Below, one piece after another: positions 21,231-30,602 of a DNA stretch of 64,000 bases. Position 1 is the first letter of the stretch. The number at the start of each line of letters is the position of its first letter. This stretch comes from Haliotis asinina. Lineage: Eukaryota; Mollusca; Gastropoda; Lepetellida; Haliotidae. The notes under the pieces are model-generated. The model did no database searches and was not told the DNA's origin. It saw nothing but the letters and a program-made list of their open reading frames with translations. A program made the position numbers and the translations under genes. The DNA lies in assembly GCF_037392515.1 (NCBI RefSeq), contig NC_090290.1:57176753-57240752 (forward strand), in the 5' to 3' direction.

Positions 21231-22211
21231 TTAATATTTTATCAAGTCTCCTTGAGCTTCACGGCACAGTCTAAGACGGGTAGGCATACTTCCTATCAGA
21301 GAGGTTAGTGTCTCGTGAGTTATGCTGTCCCAGTATCGGACCACTTCTCTCTTCATGTCTTCAATTTTTGTCAACCCCTTTTGATTCACACATTCCTTCA
21401 TCATCCCCCAAATGTTCTCAATGGGATTTAAGTCAGGACTATATGCAGGAAATGGTAATGCAGTCACATTTTTCTCCTGAAACCACTGCTTGGCATGTTT
21501 TGCGGTGTGTTTAGGATCATTATCTTGCTGCAAAATCCAGTCATTTCCATAAAACACATGTGCACTTGGAAGCAGAAAATTATCCAATATGTTAGTGTAG
21601 CGTTGACTTGTCAGATTTCCCTCAAACACACACAGCGGGGTCGTTCCTAATAAGGATATCCCTCCCCATACATGAAACTTTGGGCTGTATTTAGGTCGTC
21701 GATACAACGGTGCTGACGCAGACTTTGTCAATATTTTCACATTATTGGGATATACCCATATTGAGCTTTCATCAGTAAAAATCACATTTTCCCAGTCAAA
21801 GTTTTCATGTGCCAAACACCACTCAACACGCCTGTCTTTATGTTCTTGTTTCATGAGAGGAGAAAGAATTCCAGTCTTTTTCTCCCATCCAAGATCAATC
21901 AAATTTCTTCTAACTGTAGATTTTGATACAACTGTTGATCCCCTTTCTATCATTTCATACCTGATGTTGGAGATGCTTGCCCTTTGCTTTTTAGACGCTA
22001 AAATTCCCAGCCGGACGCGATCTGAGAAGTCCAATTTTCTGGGTCTCCCTGCTCCTTTCTGATGCCCCAAATCCTTTCCCTCTTTAAAATTCTTCCTAAT
22101 CCTATACACAGTAGAAAGAGGAGTTCCTGTTCTCTCTGCCAGTGTATTTACATCATCAATTCCTTGATTACACAACTCAAAAATCAACCTTCTTTTATCT
22201 TCAGCAGACAT
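21231..22211 (-). CDS. Tc1-like transposase, DD34E, 326 aa, full length
   Basis: Cuts and pastes the element carrying it; acts in the nucleus on the terminal repeats. Residues 1-50 form the first helix-turn-helix (with TPLSTVYRIRKNF), a GRPRKL linker motif lies at 55-60, and a second DNA-binding region follows at 70-110 (SKSTVRRNLIDLGW). The catalytic triad is complete: Asp147 in FTDESS, Asp230 in LQQDNDPKHT and Glu265 in SPDLNPIENIWG, with 34 residues between the last two, the Tc1 spacing. Length matches Tc1 transposases (about 340 aa). The ATG at 22211 is the first in frame and lies about 170 bp inside the right end. No stop or frameshift, so it may be active or recently so. Confidence 0.97.
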   Translation of the reverse strand: MSAEDKRRLIFELCNQGIDDVNTLAERTGTPLSTVYRIRKNFKEGKDLGHQKGAGRPRKLDFSDRVRLGILASKKQRASISNIRYEMIERGSTVVSKSTVRRNLIDLGWEKKTGILSPLMKQEHKDRRVEWCLAHENFDWENVIFTDESSIWVYPNNVKILTKSASAPLYRRPKYSPKFHVWGGISLLGTTPLCVFEGNLTSQRYTNILDNFLLPSAHVFYGNDWILQQDNDPKHTAKHAKQWFQEKNVTALPFPAYSPDLNPIENIWGMMKECVNQKGLTKIEDMKREVVRYWDSITHETLTSLIGSMPTRLRLCREAQGDLIKY

Positions 22212-22379
22212 TGTTGACAGTGCTGAGGAAAATGACGTCTGCTACAAATTCAGGGGAGGTAACTCTAATTGTACTATACTCAGTAGGCCAAGATGAGTTA
22301 CCTCCCTTATACCATTACTTAGTTTTAAAGTATCAGTGAATCAGTTGAGGTGTTAGGACAGCTCAAAGTAAGAAGAAAA

Positions 22380-22405
22380 ATTCTCAATAATTATGAACCA
22401 GACTA
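22380..22405 (-). repeat. Right terminal inverted repeat of the Tc1-like element
   Basis: Inward reading TAGTCTGGTTCA to ATTATTGAGAAT; partner of 21108-21133. The transposase reads away from this end. Confidence 0.93.
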
Positions 22406-22407
22406 TA

Positions 22408-23145
22408 CATATAAACGTATATAGGTATATGCAATCATTGCATCTCTCATGTCGTTGCTAACATATAAGGAATAAATCTAATACATAATCATTGTGAACA
22501 GATGCACATTACATAATGTTGTTGTGACAATACTTACATTGCCATTGCCGCGGTGACTGAAACCACCAAGAACGATAACTCCTTGCTACTATAGGAACGT
22601 TTCAAATCGTACCAACGCACAGATTATGAGGAACGTGTTAGCACGAGACAAAATCTATCAATTGTATCAGTAACATAATATTTTTATGCATATAACACAA
22701 TAATAACATTCATACCCTGTGTGTGACGCTGGGGTGTCGAAGAGCCATGTCTATACAGTCAATATAAGGCTTCTACAAGGAATGTCTCAATATTCTAAAC
22801 TTGCATATGTTACAATCAGGCTGTTCCGTCATTTGGATAGAAGCAATAAATTTCCTGAAATGATTTTGAACATCTAGCAAAAAAAATTCCTGAAATGACT
22901 TTGAACATCCAGCAAATACACCTATACACCTATCAGAACATAAGCAAGACATCCTCGATGCCGAGAGGCACGGATAACGCTAGAGGTTCAAAATGAAAAC
23001 CAAAAATGGTTTCACATCAGTACACCGTCTATGTGTGCAGAGAAATATCCCAGTAAGTGTAGACTACGGTGTGTATATTTTAGAAGGATATGCTCATCTT
23101 TGGCTACCATCACTTTTTGATACACATTGACAGACACACGCTTAT
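22408..23145. other. Unique region with a small direct duplication
   Basis: No gene recognised. 22852-22918 holds two 35-bp-offset copies of TTCCTGAAATGA followed by TTTGAACATC and AGCAAA, a local tandem duplication. Confidence 0.5.
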
Positions 23146-23382
23146 GTGTGAGTGAGTGACTGACCTAGGTTTACGCTGCACACAACCATTATTCCAGCTA
23201 TATGGCGGCGGTCTGGACTAACCAATCCAGTGATCAAGAGCAGGAACATTGATCTACGCAACTGGGAAGCGACATGTCATCTACGTCGGTGTGCCAGACC
23301 ACCCGATCCCGTTAGTCCCAAAGTCGCCTTTTGTATGTGCCGTGGGTTGCTGAAGACCTTTTCTGCCCCTGACTTTCACGGG
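23146..23382 (+). repeat. Dispersed repeat A, near full length
   Basis: GTGAGTGAGTGACTGACCTA, TTATTCCAGCTATATGGCGG, CCAGTGATCAAGAGCAGGA, GACCACCCGATCCCGTTAGT, TGGGTTGCTGAAGACC and GACTTTCACGGG in reference order. Confidence 0.85.
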
Positions 23383-24110
23383 TCTAAACGCTTATGATAT
23401 CATTTGATAGAGCACATATTTCTCTGGGTTCCTTTTCATGTGAATGCTTGACTGGTCTCTGTATGTTTCTTGGTGAAACTTTCTCAACCCCCGATAGTCC
23501 TTACAAGTCATTACATTGTAGCGATACAAAGAGGCTCACGTTTTAGCGGGCGTATTATTTTTTTCTAAAGGGCTACGTGTTATTACCGGAGCTGATATTT
23601 ATTTTCAGCCCCGTTAAAAAATAGAATAGAAAACACGCACATCTTCATTGTTCATGACAGTTTTTTATTTGAATTGATCACATGATTATACATGGGACGT
23701 GTATATGTGTTTACGCGGCACTAATGGTAAACCATTTCGGTAACAGATGTTAAACATTTACTAAATTATTGTGGTTTTACTGACGTATTTCTGTCACGAA
23801 AGATTACCTGTCCAAAGTACCTTTTGTTCTGTTTTGACCTCTGAGAAATACTTCTACGATATAAATCTCAGAAAATTCCTTGTGTCAATATACAGATTTA
23901 GATGCTCTTCACATGATCTTATGATCGTGAACGGGAGATATTATATAATTCCAAGAGAAAACAGATTTTGCAAATTTCCTACATAAAATGTAATCGAAGA
24001 TGAGTTTCACTATTAGCTGGTATGTCCTTACTGCTCTGATGTAAGGACAAAATATCTACCACAATATCATTATTGATATCCTACCATGTTTAAATTTAAT
24101 TGTTAATGAA
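23383..24110. other. Unique region left of the 100-bp array
   Basis: No gene, RNA or repeat recognised; short open frames only. Confidence 0.4.
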
Positions 24111-24910
24111 CTCCAGTACTACAGCTTACATTCGCAAACTTGGTATGTGTATTTACCATGCTTTTGAACATTGTGATTGTAGGCCGAAAGTATTATCACA
24201 TTTTGTACTTCTCAAGTACTACAGCTTACATTCGCAAACTTGGTATGTGTATTCACCATGCTTTTCAACATTGTGAATGTATGCCAAAAGTATTATCACA
24301 TTTTGTACTTCTCAAGTACTACAGCTTACATTCGCAAACTTGGTATGTGTATTCACCATGCTTTTGAACATTGTGATTGTAGGCCAAAAGTATTATCACA
24401 ATTTGTACTTCTCAAGTACTACAGCTTACATTCGCAAACTTGGTATGTGTGTTTACCATGCTTTTGAACATTGTGAATGTAAGCCAAAAGTATTATCACA
24501 TTTTGTACTTCTCAAGTACTACAGCTTACATTCGCAAACTTGGTATGTGTGTTTACCATGCTTTTGAACATTGTGATTGTAGGCCAAAAGTATTATCACA
24601 TTTTGTACTTCTCAAGTACTACAGCTTACATTCGCAAACTTGGTATGTGTATTCACCATGCTTTTGAACATTGTGATTGTAAGCCAAAAGCATTATCACA
24701 TTTTGTACTTCTCAAGTACTACAGCTTACATTCGCAAACTTGGTATGTGTATTTACCATGCTTTTGAACATTGTGATTGTAAGCCAAAAGTATTATCACA
24801 TTTTGTACTTCTCCAGAAATACAAATTACATTCGCAAACTTGGTATGTGTATTCACCATGCTTTTGAACATTGTGATTGTAGGCCAAAATTGTTATCAAC
24901 CTTTGTACTA
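24111..24910. repeat. 100-bp tandem array, eight units
   Basis: Units begin CTCAAGTACTACAGCTTACA at exactly 100-bp steps from 24111 to 24811, with few substitutions and no length change. The first and last units both start CTCCAG rather than CTCAAG, and the last is more diverged (CAGAAATACAAATTACA; TTGTTATCAACC near its end), as expected at array edges. All open frames here are periodic artefacts. The array ends 106 bp from the stop codon of carbonic anhydrase 2, on its 3' side, so it may be transcribed into the 3' UTR. Confidence 0.97.
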
Positions 24911-25015
24911 TAGGACTGTGACCTCTTCGGTTCTAAAGTAAAGAGAGATTGAGATTACATTAAATAATATATGATGGTCGGGATAGAGTCTTAGAATGCA
25001 CAGACATTGCGTTCA

Positions 25016-28000
25016 TCAGCATGTGACATAGACGGTGCGGCCGTTGAGCGGTTGGGATGGTCTGACATTTGTATCAACGTAGAGAGGTTCGCCGTCACTG
25101 ACTGGAACATCCTTTAGCACGCGAAGCTTAAAAGAAACAACAGTGTCACCTTTGACAGTAAAGATAATGATCAACGGAGAATCTAAACTTTCACAAAAGT
25201 TAACTTTATGGATTCGTTTCCGTGATAGGTAGAGTTTATTTGCCTTTTAAACTTCCCATTAACATTATAATAAAATGGAACAAGGTTGTAAGCTGATAAT
25301 ACCAAGACGCCAATGACTAAGACTTTTCAAATCAACATGGCTGGTTGACTGAATCCCATGGCACTCTGGAGGTGAGGACCGTCGCCCACACCTGTCTTGC
25401 CCACAGTTGCTTACACGACGTTCACTCACAGTTTGCAGAATGTTTTGTGAGACGTGAATCAGCAAACGCATTTAAAAATAATCTTATTCTGTGTGAAGCG
25501 TTAAAAAACAAGCACATTTAAATAAATCTTACTCTGTCTGCTGTGGTGCTGATAGGGTCTTTCATAACAACCCATCGGACAGACTCCGAACATGGCGGGG
25601 TGGTAAGCGAGCCCTTGTACGTGTAGTAATCGCCATCACGAAGCAGCAGCTGACGCGGGTCCAGACTCACTTTCTTAGGTTTATCTAAAACATGGCAACA
25701 GAGATACATCTCAGTACTGAAGGAGATAAATCTAGCGATCAGTCATTGATTTTTCGTCATACAGTCTACCCTGGCTGATACGCCGCAATTTGTCCTTGAT
25801 GATTTGGATATGGAACTGGGTTGCCTTACAATCAGGGACGCCATACTCGCACAGAACCATTAAGAAAAACACGTACATTTGATGAAAGTCAGAATACTAA
25901 AGAAAATTAATCAAGGTGATCAGTCATGTCACTATTCATGGATACAAACAAATACACATCATGCTACTTCCAAACGAACGAAAATGCGCATTTTCCATTG
26001 ATGCTTACACGCCTTTAATTTGTCATACCATTGTCTCATTAACATAGGGTGCATATTGCAGCCCACTGAATACAATCACCACAAACCACGTATTTATCAT
26101 TAGACTTGACCCCATTTCACACAGAAACCTTGTAGCATGTACCTACCGCCTTTCAGAGCGGACACTCCATCAACAAACCTGTTGAAAGCATTGTTCTCCG
26201 ACTTCCCTCTTACCTGCAGGAAATATGGAGGAGTCTGGGTCACGACAGTTCCCCTTCTACGATTACTGTTACATGTATATTAATTATAGCATTTGGATAA
26301 GATTACTTACTTACGGGATTTGAGAAGTATCTGTTCTGCCTGAATATTGTTGCTCTCGCGAGGGCATGCATCGATGTAACGCTAATATATATATATGAAA
26401 CAACTCTAAAATACGCGAGAGTGTTTAAGCAATGCAACAGTAGCACAATACATAAAGATGGAAGCTGGAAACATCTGTTCTGCTTGAGTAATAGAGATAT
26501 GTCATTTCAGTGCTCATCTATTATGTTTGAAAACTTAACAGACTCGGGCATGCGACGACGACACCATGTGTATCTCACACAAATATATAATGTATGTCAT
26601 ACAATCCGATCGTTTACGATCCATCCAGTATTGACAGATGTTTATCTGTACCATATGTTCGGCTTAGTCTGAGCTGAATCCTCTTACCCTCAGGAACACT
26701 CCAATAACAGCCAGACCATCTGCCTTATCAACGGCTCCTGCAACACTCCCATACTCCTTCTTGTAGTGAACCAGGTGCAACTACAAACGTATGGAAATTA
26801 CATCGGAAATAAATATGCAATGTTGGTCCAGAGGACGAAACATGTGTTAGCACAACAAAACAGTTAGTTTACTGTGGACCACAGTATGAGTTAGAACAGT
26901 GCAATCAGACACTGACAATCAAGCATGTACAAGTCTGTCAATGAATAGGTCCCGGCCACCAATATCTCTCGTATAACTCGAATAAAAGGCACAATAAGTA
27001 GGTTTCAATTACTGATGCAGAGGAGCAGACTGAGGCATAAGGGTTATGCCACACGATTTGTGCAAAAACACCTATTGTGTACTTCCACCACTCCAGACAT
27101 CTGTCAGAATACTGAATGTTAGTTTTCCTATTTTGCATTAAATTGTTACATCTTCACTCTTGTAGAGATTGTAAAATGGACAATAAACCACATGTCTTGC
27201 CCCTACCTCTCCAGCGTGATGCCTGCCGTTGACGAGATGTTCTGAGGGAGAATGGAAGTGCATGGAGGCCAGGACATACTCGCCGTTAGTGAAAGGGAAG
27301 TCCTTCGTCACGAGGCGATCTTGTTTGAAGAAGGCGAGACTCGCGCCATGGCCTGCAGTCATAGCAGTATTAGTCTGGTCAGACTTCCTTTCTGGAATCT
27401 CATTTTAATGCAAAACAGAAATTTGTTTACAACCTAAATGGAGATGTGCCTGAGCCCATCTTACATCATTCCATCAACAATATGACTGGAATTCTTCTTA
27501 CCATTTCTCGTGAGAAAGCCTTTTAATTGTCTTCGACGCTTGAATTCGTACTGCATGGGGTCTAGCTTGGCACATTTTGTGTCCTGTGTCTCGATGTTGA
27601 TGGGAGACTGTTTCGACCCGTCACAGCAGTGGGTGTCCTTGTCCAGTTCGTACCAGTGAAATGGATCTGAAATGTAAATTACATGGCTTTATTCTATGAA
27701 ACTGAAGCACAAACATCACGTGACCGCTAGACTTGGCGTGGTGAATCCAAAGGGTATTTTGCAGAGAAAAAAACCCACAAAATAATCACGGCTAATCTGG
27801 GATTCGAAGACACGATCAAAGATTTCTGCCTTTATTACGCCATAATTATTTTTTCCTATTGAAAACATCTGCCAGCGTTGGTCAGCAACGCCCCATGATC
27901 GTTAGACAGACTCCCTCCTGTTAGACGTTTGGGATAACTGTAATGACTCTGAAAACAGATGATGCTGCAATGGTTCAGTCTGATGTTTTCAACACAGTTT

Positions 28001-28353
28001 TTTGTCGAATTATGGATCAATCATGTTTTTGTTGCCTTCTTCATCAATACCACAGTTTCCACCATAATTTTCGACTTTATTCAATGTGAGACTATCGAAT
28101 ACGAGAGGCATATTCTATGTATCATTCAAACGTCGTTCAGAACAATCGTGGTTCACCAATCAGAATCCAGGATCAGTTCCATGTTGGATGAGACCGTCTC
28201 TACAAGACTGTTGTTAAATGTAATAAACTCACCATCCACGGATCCAAAGTGGTAGTTGAAATGCACTTTGTGAAGGGGTACAGGGCACAAGGCCCTCTCG
28301 GCAGCCACGTAGACGTCGGTTGCAACTACAACGACAGCAATTGGAATCAACAT
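25016..28353 (-). CDS. Secreted alpha-carbonic anhydrase, paralogue 2 (seven exons, 284 aa)
   Basis: Zinc enzyme interconverting CO2 and bicarbonate; predicted secreted. Exons: 28353-28233, 27666-27502, 27352-27207, 26780-26688, 26213-26147, 25684-25533 and 25126-25016 (TGA); 855 bp, all GT..AG and in frame. Six of seven exon lengths equal those of paralogue 1; exon 2 is 6 bp longer. A signal peptide ([18 protein letters not shown]) is followed by [10 protein letters not shown]. Motifs: [15 protein letters not shown] with proton-shuttle His97, MHFHSPSEH with zinc ligands His127 and His129, LHLVHY with third ligand His146, and [18 protein letters not shown] with Thr225 and Cys229. All catalytic residues are kept, so it should be active. 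The C-terminus is VYVTC, again a terminal Cys, possibly for a disulfide. Introns are short and lack the dispersed repeats seen in paralogue 1. Assignment secure; the physiological role (shell, gill or other) is not shown. Confidence 0.96.
26985..27115 (-). repeat. Inverted partner of 20212-20282, in intron 3 of carbonic anhydrase 2
   Basis: 27074-27115 matches 20212-20250 in reverse complement almost perfectly. The minus-strand frame reads [12 protein letters not shown] and continues through [15 protein letters not shown]. No splice signals make it a credible exon of the carbonic anhydrase gene. Confidence 0.55.
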
Positions 28354-28395
28354 CTTGACGATCAGTGTCTGCTGGAGTAACAAGGTGCAGACGGA

Positions 28396-28404
28396 AATAT
28401 ATAT
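28396..28404 (-). promoter_or_regulatory. TATA-like element of carbonic anhydrase 2
   Basis: Minus-strand TATATATT 43-51 bases upstream of the ATG at 28353, the same distance as in paralogue 1 and the acidic-protein gene. Confidence 0.45.
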
Positions 28405-29646
28405 GCTATAGAAAGTCGGGAATATGAGACCCTTCAATCAAACCGTCTTCTATCACTTTTTTGCGAAATCTGTTAACAGATGCACATTTTGCTTACATAT
28501 TCATTTAACGGAAGACTGCATAGAGGTGTGATCAGTGTCAGTGATTAGTCAATATCGATATCACATGTTTATGCGTATAGCATGGCTGAATCTATCCGGT
28601 TGCTGGTGTATCACATTATCCATGTTTTCCGCCAAGACAGTCGTGTAAAACGATGCCGTAAATGACGTTACTTTGGATCAGATTGTGGATAATCCACCTG
28701 CTGTTGTGCGTAATAGACCAGTTTAGTCACGTGGGTAAATTGCAGTCGTGGGTTACGGGGTATTGGGTGATATCAAAAGTATATCAAACCAAAATGATAT
28801 GAACATTGCTCACGTGATATCCATGTTTTGATGACACGTAAGTGAGATAATACAATGCAGTATGTCCTTTCAGTATTGAAGGTAAGCTGATGACTTACTC
28901 GCTTTATGATATGTATTTCCAAAACAGTATGCAGCTTGGAAACAGGATGATTACAGAAAGGCGAAGATGCATCGAGTGATAGTTATTCCCAAACAAAGTT
29001 TCCGGTGAAGTGGGGCAGTAGGTTTATTTAACCGAAACAGTTTTACTTTTGGCATTCACTTTTCATTTGACGACAGATCAGAATATTACATTCTCATGAA
29101 TTTCCTAATTGTTTTGGACAGGACGGTGATGTCCATGAATACGTATCATTGATCAGCTTGTACATGGAACACTCTGATGGCAGCTTTGGTGTTGTAGCCT
29201 CCTCCGTACATAGTTACCAAGGGTTTTGGAATATTCATTATTGAATACTTACTCATTAGTCATTAAGTATAACAGACTGCTGGCAGTAGAGTTCTTATAT
29301 CTTAGATTCCACCAAACATTTACTTAAATGTAAGAAAGACATTAGACATGTTACTTGTCATTCATGACAAACTTGCTCAGAACTGATAGCTACAGTACAT
29401 GGGAACATTGCAGATTGTAATTCATGTGCAGATGTGCAGGAGGCAGGTGTTTTGAATACTTGGTGTTGGTTAACTAAGTCACTGACAATGGAACGGTAGA
29501 ATACATGTATATGGAAACACAATTAGAATAAACCTATTGTATCTCAGCCACAAAGTCTGACTTGTAGATGTTCCCGCTGACAAAGTCTCGTGTAACATCA
29601 CCACTATATGTAAGCGCCATTACAGTAATTCTTAGATCAAAATAGT
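28405..29646. other. Upstream region of carbonic anhydrase 2
   Basis: About 1.2 kb with no recognised gene or repeat; likely includes upstream regulatory sequence that cannot be resolved by eye. Confidence 0.35.
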
Positions 29647-29832
29647 GAAGGAGTGAGTTTAGTTTTACACCGCGGGGGTTGGATGGGTCAGATAATTGAG
29701 TCTGGACTAGACCATCCAATGATCAAACTCATGAACATCGATCTGCGCAATATGGAAACAACCAATCGAGTCAGCGAGCCTCACCACTCGATCTCGTTAG
29801 TCGCCACTTACGACAAGCAGGGGTTACTGAAC
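29647..29832 (+). repeat. Dispersed repeat A, truncated at its far end
   Basis: GAGTGAGTTTAGTTTTACAC, then AATTGAGTCTGGACTAGACC, ATGATCAAACTCATGAACAT, CGATCTGCGCAA, TCGAGTCAGCGAGCCTCACC and TTACGACAAGCAGGGGTTAC in reference order. The centre lacks the CAATATTCCAGCT block, and the last 30 bp are replaced. Confidence 0.85.
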
Positions 29833-30602
29833 AACCAAACTGGAATTTGGACTTCCACCAGAGGAAGGCACAGAATCCGTCCACAAGTCCATATCTTTCT
29901 TGTGTGCGAAGGAATTAGGATTTTTTAAAAGGAAAATTATAAAGATAACAGCTGTTGTAAATGCTATTACAGATACGCAAAACAAGTTTGTAACAATCTG
30001 AAACATGACTTAGTTCACGGGATGTCTACCAGTTGTCTGGACATGTCTGTATGACCTGCTATCCCTCCCTGGGAGTGGTAACCAGTGCAGACACATGATG
30101 ATAGGGAAGATGTGGCTGTGTTTGGTGATTCTGCAGACCAGTCTAGCAGCTGCATTCTGGACTTTCTGTTACCTGGAGGGCAGATCCCCGTTCATGTTCC
30201 CAAGCAAACTGTTACTGCAGTCCAAGCGGGACAGCAGCATAGATCTTACAAGAAGGTGCACTGCGTCAGTTGTTAATAAGTGGCGTATGCTGGAGATGAG
30301 AGCGGATGTGATGATAGCATTTACATACGTTAGTGACATGTGGCTCCATGGAAAGTGTGGATTCTATCTGGACACCCAGGCTTTTGGCTCTTCTTCCGGG
30401 GAATAGACGTCACAGCCTATTTATGATGAGATCCTGCTACCATCAACCTTGACGAGTGTTCATGAAAGAAAACGTTATCAACTCATGACAATGCAATGGC
30501 CAAGCTTTCCTGAAGTGTATATCGTACAGGCTCTTCGGGAGGGGTAGCTGGTTCATTGTATGGTCTTCTTAATTGTGAAATGAAAACACCAAAAACTGGA
30601 AC
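29833..30602. other. Unique flank of the 47-bp satellite
   Basis: No supported gene. An open plus-strand frame from ATG 30095 to the stop before 30410 (start MMIGKMWLCLVILQTSLAAA) has a hydrophobic start but no recognisable domain or splice context; it could be a decayed repeat. Confidence 0.35.

Larger units (their letters stand above)
21108..22405 (-). mobile_element. Intact Tc1-like DNA transposon, 1298 bp
   Basis: Bounded by 26-bp inverted terminal repeats (21108-21133 and 22380-22405) and flanked by TA on both sides (21106-21107 and 22406-22407), the target duplication of Tc1/mariner elements. It holds one full-length uninterrupted transposase on the minus strand. Size and layout are typical. 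The left end begins CAGTATGG and the right end, read inward, TAGTCTGG, so the outermost base differs between ends. It sits between the two carbonic anhydrase genes. Confidence 0.96.

Noticed and set aside
21308..22062. Plus-strand frames inside the Tc1-like element
   Set aside because: Antisense shadows of the transposase gene.
24140..24867. Several overlapping plus-strand open frames of 75-96 codons
   Set aside because: They are shifted readings of the same 100-bp tandem unit. The unit length is not a multiple of three and there is no conserved start or splice context.
27959..28255. 98-codon plus-strand frame across the first exon and intron of carbonic anhydrase 2
   Set aside because: Overlaps the exon 1 donor on the other strand and has no motif; shadow or chance.
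30095..30409. 103-codon plus-strand frame with a hydrophobic start
   Set aside because: A competing open frame overlaps it, no family is recognisable, and the region looks like repeat-derived flank.
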